This document shows, one piece after another, positions 44,081 through 52,349 of a stretch of 64,000 bases of DNA. The notes under the pieces were generated by a model. The model was not told the DNA's origin, did no database searches, and was given only the letters and a program-made list of their open reading frames with translations. Both the position numbers and the translations under genes were made by a program. Numbering within the stretch: position 1 is the stretch's first letter; each line of letters opens with the position of its first letter. Source of the stretch: Takashimella koratensis (Eukaryota > Basidiomycota > Tremellomycetes > Trichosporonales > Tetragoniomycetaceae); assembly GCA_003116875.1 (NCBI GenBank), contig BCKT01000005.1:186001-250000 (forward strand), given 5' to 3'.

Positions 44081-44434
44081 TTGGGTGGCGTCTACCGTAG
44101 TGGTAGTTTACGGCCGCGTAGGCCGGTGTCCGTGACAGAGCGCATGTCGGCAAATCTAAGTCAACGCTACTGTACCCGTTTCGCGGCTGTCATTGCGACT
44201 TCCCTCCGCGACCACCGCAGGATCGTACCCCTTGGGATCGACGTGTTTGGGTTGGACGAGTTCAAGAGGCGAGACTGGACGGGCATATTAGACAATTCCG
44301 AGCAGCTTAGCATAGTGCAGGCGAGCGAAGCGGTGGCCAAACAGTCTGAGAGCAAGTGGAAGGGTACCGACGGGAAAAAAATGAAGGCAAGGACTATTCA
44401 AGGGCGAGGGCGCCAGATCCTCCTACTCGTCTAA
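44081..44434 (+). pseudogene. Detached D-W-x-G C-terminus (last exon of member 26 or relic)
   Basis: An open frame whose middle reads LGIDVFGLDEFKRRDWTGIL, matching the family ending x-D-W-x-G-I, followed by a basic tail ending GRGRQILLLV. Only 150 bp separate it from the stop of member 26 on the same strand, and that gene lacks an ending of its own. It is either the last exon of member 26 after an intron of about 150-180 nt or a relic separated by a disrupting change. Confidence 0.45.
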
Positions 44435-44965
44435 GATAAGGGGGATGCATGATTCGTTAGCCTTGTCCGGAAATTCATGCTCGAGTCCCCGTTCTGCCTC
44501 CCTCTCTCTCTCTCTTCCGAGCAACAGTGTATGCCGCAGTCGCGTAGAGGGCCCCGGGACGGGCATACGGATGCAATTGGTGCAAGAGACTACAGGTCCG
44601 GATATCAAACTAATTGAGACTAACACATTTATCTACAGGGCGGGCGGGCGGGCGGGAAAGAAGGGGATTCGACGGTGCAGTCGGGGGTTGATTAGCGATG
44701 GTGTTGAAGGCCACATCGTTTGACCAGTTTCTACGCTGTGTACTCACGTGACACCGCCTATACGGTATACACTCGAACGCGGATCGCTACTTCCAACTGT
44801 GGAGCTTTGTGCGGTCTTCGTCATCGCTCTCTCTTCCACTCTCCTTGCTCTTCCATTTCCTTACCTCCCTCCCTCCCTCCCTCCTCCCCTTCGCCCTCGC
44901 TCTCTCTCCCTCTCTCATTCTCTTCCATTCCTCCTTCTCCTACCTTTTAACTACGTCTGTCCATC
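44435..44965. other. Promoter region of member 28
   Basis: About 530 bp. It holds a GGGC tandem run (about 44639-44655), a TCACGTGA palindrome at 44744-44751 and a long pyrimidine tract with CCCT repeats (44845-44950) running up to the start codon. Pyrimidine tracts next to start codons also precede TrpRS, ERG26 and SEC11 in this window. Confidence 0.5.
44744..44751. promoter_or_regulatory. TCACGTGA palindrome upstream of member 28
   Basis: An eight-base palindrome about 215 bp upstream of the member 28 start, flanked by ACA on the 3' side. Confidence 0.35.
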
Positions 44966-45907
44966 ATGATCCAGGTCCCGATACGCGCCCTTGAATCTGA
45001 AGACATAGTCCGTCTTGTTCTCATGTACATCAGTCCCGACCAAATCGTAGATTGTGCTCGGGTATCGCGGATCTGGAACCTTGCGGCGACACCCTACCTC
45101 TACCATCACGTCGTTGCAGCTGGGCCAAACCCGACCAACCTCGGACTGTCTCACATTCGGCATGCTCGGATTATGACATACCATCCACACTCGAAAAAGG
45201 ACTGCCCGTGGCGTGAGGCATCGAGAAAGGCTACGGACAAGGAGGTGGGACTCAGCGGGGTAGTACGCTGCTAATCTCAGATCATAAGGGGACTGTCCAA
45301 GATTGACACGTTGCTGGGACGCGCGAGTGAGGGAGGCGGTCCGACAGCGCACAATTGCGCCAACTGTCCTGTTTTGCGGTTTATCGAACCCTCGAACTTT
45401 ATCGTAGACGAGCACGAGTCCAACCGGCTGAACTTGGGAGTATACCAACCAGTCATCACTATAGCTAGCGTCCGTCGGATAACTGTCGTCGTGAACGAGA
45501 TATCGGACTGGGTCCCCCTACTAGTTAACGACACTATTCCTTTCCAAAGTAATGGGAAGTTCGTACACGTCCTCTTCACGCGACCCTTCCATGACTCGAC
45601 CCTCAGCAGCGTGCCGGTCATCGATACCTCACGACAACGGAGCATGAAGCTTGGCGTACTTCACCGTATCATCCGAGATTATCGACGGAGTTGGCCATCA
45701 TCATCCATGTCCCCATTGTCGCTGTCGTTCACTTTTTTCTCTTGTGAGCCCAACGAGATAATGAAGGAGTTGCAAGATCGGATGCGCTTGCGTCCTTCAA
45801 TGGGTAGTTCAGCAGAACGTGTGATCTCTCCCAAGGTACATAGTCGCCCTGACCTAGCTCTGCTAGGACGGCAGGAACTTCTTGAGGCGCTCCGACAGTG
45901 GGATTAG
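44966..45907 (+). CDS. F-box-like array member 28
   Basis: Two exons, 44966-45244 and 45281-45907, with a 36-nt phase-0 intron (GAG|GTGGGA ... GCTAATCTCAG|ATC); about 301 residues. F-box-like segment: ALESEDIVRLVLMYISPDQI, then ARVSRIWNLAATPYLYHHVV. Signature: ARIMTYHPHSKKDCPW. Exon 2 reads LSKIDTLLGRASE, NCPVLRFIEPSNFIVDEHE, VRRITVVVNEI and SLSFTFFSCEPNE, with a C-terminus (LLGRQELLEALRQWD) lacking D-W-E-G. Intact, and the last member of the cluster. Confidence 0.78.
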
Positions 45908-46180
45908 TAGTGGTAATCCCGCGAGATACCCACGACAGCGAAACAGGTATCGCTGGAACAGCGACGTCTTCTTCTCGTTTGGGATACGAGACCCAAATCT
46001 GGCGACAGTCTCTACCCTTTTCCTTACCTGTCGCGAATGCACCACAGTCCCAAAAGCTTATGGAATCCTATCATACTTCTCACTCAGCGAACACCTGAAG
46101 AACAATGACACAGAGCAGCCAACCCCGCAAACACTCCGCCGCCTCGGAGCCGGCGTAGCCGGCGACGGGGCGCGCGTTTC

Positions 46181-46279
46181 GGGCGCTTGGCCCAGTGGTA
46201 AGGCGACAGACTTCGAGGTTTGTAAAGCAATCCATTACGTTATCTGTAGATCGCCGAGGTTCGATCCCGGCACTCTGGC
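46181..46279 (+). pseudogene. Degenerate tRNA-Arg(UCG) copy
   Basis: Matches the intact tRNA at 46490-46586 through the 5' acceptor strand, D arm, anticodon arm with TCG and the whole 25-nt intron. It then has an extra A in the T stem (GCCGAGG instead of GCCGG), and its 3' acceptor strand (ACTCTGG) does not pair with GGGCGCT. No T-run terminator follows closely. Probably non-functional. It is oriented opposite to the intact copy, about 210 bp away. Confidence 0.75.
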
Positions 46280-46489
46280 TTTCGACCAGTTTGCCTGGAC
46301 GTCCGTCTGCAGCGCGCAGAGGCAGGCAGAGGCAAACATGCAAGCATGAGTGTGGCACTTTAGCTTTTTCAGACCCCAGTCACGGAAAATGGTAATATGT
46401 TCATGAAAATCGGTCAAAACTCATCCAAATCAAGCCCAAATGATCCCCGGACCTCCAACAAAAGACAAAAAGATGATTTCTGCGATACT

Positions 46490-46586
46490 AGAGCACTACC
46501 GGGATCGAACCGGCGATCTACAGATAACGTAATGGATTGCTTTACAAACCTCGAAGTCTGTCGCCTTACCACTGGGCCAAGCGCCC
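46490..46586 (-). tRNA. tRNA-Arg(UCG) with 25-nt intron
   Basis: Cloverleaf read by hand. Acceptor GGGCGCT pairs with AGTGCTC (two G-U pairs) with discriminator T. D arm: GCCC-AGTGGTAA-GGC. Anticodon stem ACAGA/TCTGT with loop CT-TCG-A and a 25-nt intron inserted after position 37, where eukaryotic tRNA introns sit. T arm: GCCGG-TTCGATC-CCGGT. Length is 97 nt including the intron. A T5 run on the coding strand (46467-46471 on plus as A5) lies about 19 nt past the 3' end and fits a Pol III terminator. It decodes CGA. Confidence 0.88.
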
Positions 46587-47109
46587 GAAAATCTGATTGA
46601 ATTTCATTCGGCGCTGTGTATTATATAAGTACAAACGGAAAAGAGTGTGTACAAATCCTCAAAAAAGAGCGTTTTTCGTCGCCTCACCAGCCTTGGGCAC
46701 TGCTGATAGTACGCCGGTGTGAAACTACTCCGTGCTCCGAGCCCACTTGGGCGGCAGGGCACCGATACTGATGCCAAAGGAGGTAGCTTCGGGCATGACT
46801 GGGGCGCTTTACCGATAGCCTGCCACAGTCTCCACAGTCTCATACCGTTGGCGGATATCACCGGGGGTGACCTCCACTTCATCCGGCAGCTGACCATTGC
46901 CGTCCGGCCCGCAACGTACGTGAGCCTCTCCTCCTGGCCTGTAGAGATCTCGTCGTCACGGCTGTTGCCGAGACCACAGCAGAGGCCTCCACCGGTGTCG
47001 ATGAACATATATAGAATCTCATCGGCGATGACCAATGGGTTCTCAGATCGCTCCCATCAACCGCCAAAAACTATCTCTAGTTACTCACTCAACGAAAAAG
47101 TCCTTCACC
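46587..47109. other. Spacer between tRNA and aldo/keto reductase
   Basis: About 520 bp holding the promoter of the reductase. A minus-strand frame at 46604-47035 is open but has no recognisable motif, so I do not call a gene. Confidence 0.4.
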
Positions 47110-48315
47110 ATGTCTGAGCTCCCCAAGGTTCCCTACGTCCGATTGGGCAAGTCTGGCCTTAAAGTCTCCAAGATCATTCTGGGGTGCATGTCGTATGGCT
47201 CACAGTCCGAGTGGATGATCTCGGACCACGACAAGGCGATTGAGCAGATCAAGTACGCCTACGACCTGGGTATCAACGTGAGTAACATTATCAATGGCGA
47301 CAAAGTTCCCTGACAACAACGTTACAGACCTTTGACACTGCCGACGTGTACAGCGCGGGCGAGTCCGAGATCATCCTCGGCAAGTTCTTGAAGAAGTACA
47401 AGGTCCCTCGTGAGAGCGTCGTCATCTTGACCAAGACGTTCAACCGTGTTGGCAAGGAGGAGGACAAGGGTCCTGCGGGATACACCAACCACCACGGTCT
47501 GAGCCGCAAGGTGCGTATCTGAGTGTGGAAGCATCGGCGTTGGCTGACTCCACGACAGCGCATCTTCGCATCGATCAAAGACTCTCTCGAGCGCCTCCAG
47601 CTCGACTACGTCGACGTTCTCCAGTGCCACCGATTCGACCGCGAGACCCCGATCGAGGAGACAATGCAGGCTCTCCACGATGTCGTTCAAGCGGGTTACT
47701 GCAGGTATATTGGAATGAGCAGCTGTTGGGCATGGCAGTTCCAGATCATGCAGCGTGAGTCACAGCGAGAAGAGAGCAGACGGGCTCTGACACCATACAG
47801 AATACGCCATCAACAACCGCCTCACCCCGTTCATCTCGATGCAGAACCAGCACAACGCCATGTATCGTGAGGAGGAGAGGGAGATGATGCCGACGCTCGA
47901 GTACTTTGGGGTCGGTTCGATCCCCTGGGGCCCGATCGCCGCCGGACGTGAGTAGGGTATCTCAGGAGGGTGGAGCAATATACTGACATATTCAGTGCTC
48001 TGCCGTCCGTATTCCGAGGCCTCCAAGACCACTCGTGGTCAAGAGCGCCTCTCTCGAGACCAGTCCGCTAAAGAGAACGACAAGCCCATCATCGACTACG
48101 TCGAGCAGCTCGCGGCGAGCAAGAAAGTCTCCATGGCTCAAATCGCCGTCGCGTGGTCCCTCCACTCCAAGTGGGTCTGCGCCCCGATTGTGGGGACTAC
48201 CAGTAACTCGAGACTCGAGGAATTGGTCAAGGGTTTGGCGGTCGAGTTGAGCGAGGAGGAGGTGAAGAAGTTTGACGAGCTGTACAAGCCTGGCCCCATC
48301 AAGGGGCACACCTAA
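47110..48315 (+). CDS. Aldo/keto reductase
   Basis: NAD(P)H-dependent oxidoreductase of the AKR superfamily, TIM-barrel fold. The start MSELPKVPYVRLGKSGLKVS is typical. The catalytic tetrad is visible: Asp and Tyr in NTFDTADVYSAGESE, Lys in VILTKTF and His in DVLQCHRFD. NADP-binding segments follow (YIGMSSCWAWQF, FISMQNQHN, GVGSIPWGPIAAG, and APIVGTTSNSRLEELV near the C-terminus). Four or more introns are spliced with GT-AG sites; total about 345 residues. The substrate is unknown; it resembles the fungal reductases close to YajO/aryl-alcohol dehydrogenases. The adjacent genes give no pathway clue. Confidence 0.9.
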
Positions 48316-48576
48316 GCAATGGTTACGGACAAAACATCGCCAACGCCCGCGGTGGCTGGGGTGTAGAATGGAGGGAGCGTGCATGAGTAAATAGGCATGA
48401 ATATCGGAAGAGGTCGAATGTGGTGTAGTGTATTAAGTATAGGAGGGAGTGAGAGACTCGTTGCTGAGAGATGCAGTAAATACTCGCGTCCGTCGTCTGA
48501 ATAAGAATAAACTTGCTCACAAATCCCTCAAAGTGTCGACTCACATACCTCCTCCCCGCCCCCTTCCCTACCCCTT

Positions 48577-48618
<42 letters not shown>

Positions 48619-48827
48619 TCTCTCTCTCTCTCTCTCTTTTCCCCCCNCCCCCCCCCGNCNCCNACAGTCCGTTTAGGATGTCACCAGTTTAACAAGATTC
48701 ATGCCATTTATGCTGTATCATACATTTATCTAATCCTCTGCGTCGTATTGCTCGTTCCTTTACCACAAATATCAGCCTATACTCTTGACATGGCGTGAAT
48801 CTGATGGATGCGCTCCTTTGAGCAAAC
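48316..48827. other. Convergent 3' region with CT repeat and N's
   Basis: About 510 bp between the ends of the reductase and RPN1. It contains a (TC)n tract (about 48580-48638) followed by a C-run with four scattered N's (48647, 48658, 48660, 48663), which marks an unresolved repeat. Confidence 0.7.
48580..48664. repeat. (TC)n/(C)n low-complexity tract with ambiguous bases
   Basis: Dinucleotide TC run interrupted by CCTTC, then T4 and a C-rich run containing N's. Its true length is uncertain. Confidence 0.85.
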
Positions 48828-51800
48828 TCACTTTTTGATAAACACAAAGCCCTCGAGAACAGACGAGTACGGGAAGAACTCGTTGGTACCCAATTCGGCA
48901 CGCTCGGTCGTCCCGATCCGAACAGGCGTTTGATGCGTTTGGAACTGACGTCAGCGACGACCAAAGAGATGTACTTACCCCTGCAATACCACTGCGTGTA
49001 CCTGCGGTACCGACCGTGTTGACTGCCTGACCGACACGGACAGTAACTGCCTTCTCCTCGCCGTCCTCGCCGAGCATGATGAGGAACTGCGGGTACATGG
49101 CCATGACGAGGTAGTAGAGCATCCACGATCGTTTACCGAGAACAAAGTTCTTCGCATCCGTAAAGGAGACGATGAGAGCGAGCAAACCCGCGACAGCCGT
49201 GCGCGACATTGTCTGGTGGTCATTGAAGAACGGACTAATCCCGATTGTCCCTTTCCCCATGTGCACAAAGCCCTACGCATCAGCTCTACCCTTTCCATCT
49301 AAACCTACCTGAGCGATTCGAACGAGGAAGAAGCAGTCTGGTTCCTTTGCATAGTACACTGCGAGTTGCCTCAGCATCTGAGCGAGACGAGCATTGTTCG
49401 TTCCGGCACCGACGAGACCCATAGCGATGATGGCATTCGCAGCGACGTCAAGGTCCGAGTCGTGAGAGTACTTTGAGAGAGTGTCGAGAATAGAGAGTTG
49501 AGGGTTGGATGCGGAGATCAAGGCGAGTGCGAGGGGCACGGATTTACGAATGATCGGGTCACCATAGGTCATCTGATGTTAGCAAAGTCAGAGAGGGCGC
49601 TTACCAAGTGCTGGAACTGCCGGAGGGCCATCTCGGCGCCAACTTCCTCGCCCATCGCGACGAGGGCGATACCGATCACCGCGACAGCCTGATGCCGGAT
49701 CGGCTCGGGAGGCGTGTCGTCCTCTGCCTCGGGCGTAATGGCGCTCGCTGCAGCAGCGGCGGCAGCGGCAGCTGGGAGTGGTGCGTCCTCCATCGCGACG
49801 TCACCTTGGGCGTCGGTAGCAGGTGCGGTGGCCTCGGCAGTCTCGGCAGCAGGCGCGGCGGGCTCCTCAGGCTCCTCCTTCTTCGGCTTGACAGCGTGCT
49901 CGGCGCAAGTGTGAAGCATCGCCTGGATCTTGAGAACGTTACCGGTCCCCGCGTAGGCGCAGACATCGACAAGGGTCTCGGCGGAACGGGCCATAGGGTG
50001 CTCGATCACTTTGAGTGTCTCGATCGTCACGTCGCACTCGTCTTGCCGGCCTAGATGGTGTTAATGAGGTCAAAGTCTCCTCAAGTCTGGACTCACCGAG
50101 GTAGATCAAACCCAGGGCCAAACCCAAAAACATTGTCCACTCGGACTCAAACTGCGCCGGTTCCCTCTCCATGATCGTCTGCAAGATGGCGCCTGCGATA
50201 TCCCCATCTGCCGATCCGACAAAGATGAAACCGAGAGACAACGCCGCGTTTGCTGCAATCTCCATCGTGTTCGTCTCGTCGGTCACGTACGGAAGGATCC
50301 TCGCTGCGATATCCTGCCTCCCGGACCCGGCGTACGCGATACCGAGTGCGTTGAGGACGGAAACTTTGAGCGAAGGCGAAGGGTTGTCAATGTGTTCCTC
50401 GATCAGCGCAAAGCACAAGTCTGGATCGGTACGGACGCCAGAGAAGAGGATACCGGTGGCGAGCATGGCACCGGCTTTGATGTGCTCCTCGGATGAGTAG
50501 GTGTAAGTGTCGATCGAGTCAACACCGCCCTCGTGGTCCCAGAGCAAGCTGAGACCCACGCTCGCGGTCGCGCTCAACATGCCTTCCGCCTTGGTCTTGT
50601 AGATGAAGCTTTGGCCCTCGGGAGCGTTCGCTACGAGCGTCTCATTACCAAACCCGGCGTTGACAAAGGCGTTGACAAAGGTCGTGGCGAGGTTTTGCCG
50701 CGCCGAGTCGTGTTGGATAACGGGCTGGCGGGACTCGAGGTGGGATTTGTAAATGTCCTCGACGGTACGAGGCTCGTCGACGCCGACGGCTTTGCCAAAG
50801 CTGCGGAAGTGGGTGGAGAGGTTTTGGTTGCCGAGGCACTTGAGCAGGTCCTCGTCGAGCGCCGGGGGTTCGCCGCCAAACGACGTGGTCACCTCCTCAG
50901 ACTCGGCCTGCATCGAGTCGGACCCGTGGACCCAGTGCAGCGGAATCATAGCGCGTGCGAGAACGAATGCGAGTTGTTTTTTCATCACCCTGGAATTAGC
51001 CTGGACGAGGTATGGGCTTACGGGTTGGAAGGGGCTTCAAAGTACTTGCGAACGAGGGGGCGGTCGTGCAGGCGGATAGCAAGGGCCAGGGCCTCGGGGT
51101 ACCTGTCGTGCTTGGCGTAGATCGCAGCGGCAGTGCGGAGGAATGCGTTGTCATCTGGGGGAACAAGCAAGGGAACGCAGCTGGTCGTCAGCGAGGTAGA
51201 AACAAGTACTCACCTAACCATGTACTGGCAGACACGAGGGTAGGTCTTATCGTCAACCTTGTCCTCGAGCCTATCGACACATTCGAGCTCGAGCAAGAGG
51301 TCCACGGCGTCGACCTCGGCGTTGTGGGAGAGGAAGAAACCGACGAGTTCGAGTCCCAACTCGCGAAGCTGGTCGACGGTGTAGTCGCGTTTAGTCGGGA
51401 CGGTTGCTGGTTCAGGCTCGGAGGTGCCGTTGGCCTCGGTGGGTGCATCGGTAGCTTCAGGAACAGGTTTGACCTCGTCGGGGACAGTGAGAGCGACGTA
51501 CTCCTCGCCAAGTTCGGCAGCGAGGTGACGCACGTACTCGTGGCCCCAGAGACCTGGAGCCTCGGTGGATTCAGAGAGGATGCGGAAGTAGAGCGTCTCT
51601 CGTCGACCGGTATCAGAATATGTCATGGCGAGGACGGATAAGATCGACGCGAGGAGGGACTGTGGTCAGTGAGTACTTTGAATGGACTTACTCGTTGTTC
51701 GACGAGGGATTCAGACCAGGCGGATCGAATCTTGCCAAGCTCCTCGTAGTGTGGTCGCAGGAACTTGAGCGGTTTGGGGACACTGGTCATGGAGGAGGTA

Positions 51801-52123
51801 CTGGTTCGAATCAAAGTGCGCAATGTCTCGAGCGCAGGGAGGTACAAGTCGGTATCAGGTTCCTGCTATTAGCTAAAGCCTCACACTGACCCACTTTCAA
51901 TCGCTCCACCAACATGTCGAGCTCTGCTTTCAGTTGCAAGTCTTCCTCGGACTGTCGTCAGCGTCGAATAACCAAGGGCACGCACCATGTCATTCCGATC
52001 ACTCTCGTCGTCCTTCACCTTGACTTTTTTCTCCTCGGCGGACTTCTTCTCGTCCTCGGCAGGCTTCTCCGGGTCCTTGGAGAGGACAGGGATCTCTGAT
52101 GCGTTGGCGTCTCGTTCGGACAT
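48828..52123 (-). CDS. RPN1: 26S proteasome regulatory subunit RPN1 (PSMD2)
   Basis: Large base subunit of the proteasome 19S particle, which docks ubiquitin receptors and shuttle factors. The start [20 protein letters not shown] leads into a Lys/Glu-rich N-terminus. Recognisable blocks in order: [20 protein letters not shown], then the proteasome/cyclosome repeats (for example [68 protein letters not shown]), an acidic Ala/Pro-rich insert rich in E and A, then [58 protein letters not shown], and the ending [16 protein letters not shown]. It has about ten exons with introns of about 45-60 nt and no frameshift. It would act downstream of any SCF adaptors encoded in the array, but proximity is probably chance. 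A TCACGTGA box lies 100 bp upstream. Confidence 0.95.
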
Positions 52124-52221
52124 GGTGGGTAGGGTGGGGGATGGGAAGAGGGGGAAGGGGAGGGATGATGTTGAGGAGGATGCTGGGTCTTTTCAGACGA
52201 TGACGGACGCGCCATCGACGG

Positions 52222-52229
52222 TCACGTGA
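52222..52229. promoter_or_regulatory. TCACGTGA palindrome upstream of RPN1
   Basis: An eight-base palindrome about 100 bp upstream of the RPN1 start and about 120 bp beyond the TrpRS stop. Confidence 0.4.
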
Positions 52230-52349
52230 TGTATGTGGCACTGTGAAGGGTAGCCACTAGTCATGTGTATGATAGCAATTCTCGCGTTGCATCTACATGA
52301 TATAAGAATACGAAAACCCTCCACCTCCACCGCAACCTCTACCTCAACG

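Noticed and set aside
1..45907. CRISPR-like or satellite interpretation of the regular array
   Set aside because: The units are 1.0-1.3 kb genes with protein-level similarity only; there are no short direct repeats with unique spacers.
1..45907. Transposon-driven spread of the family
   Set aside because: I saw no transposase, reverse transcriptase, terminal repeats or target-site duplications around the copies; conserved introns argue against retrocopying for most of them.
46181..46279. A second functional tRNA-Arg
   Set aside because: The T stem has an extra base, the 3' acceptor strand does not pair, and no terminator T-run follows.
46604..47035. A 143-codon minus-strand frame before the reductase
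   Set aside because: No recognisable motif, overlaps the promoter of AKR, and composition is not convincing.
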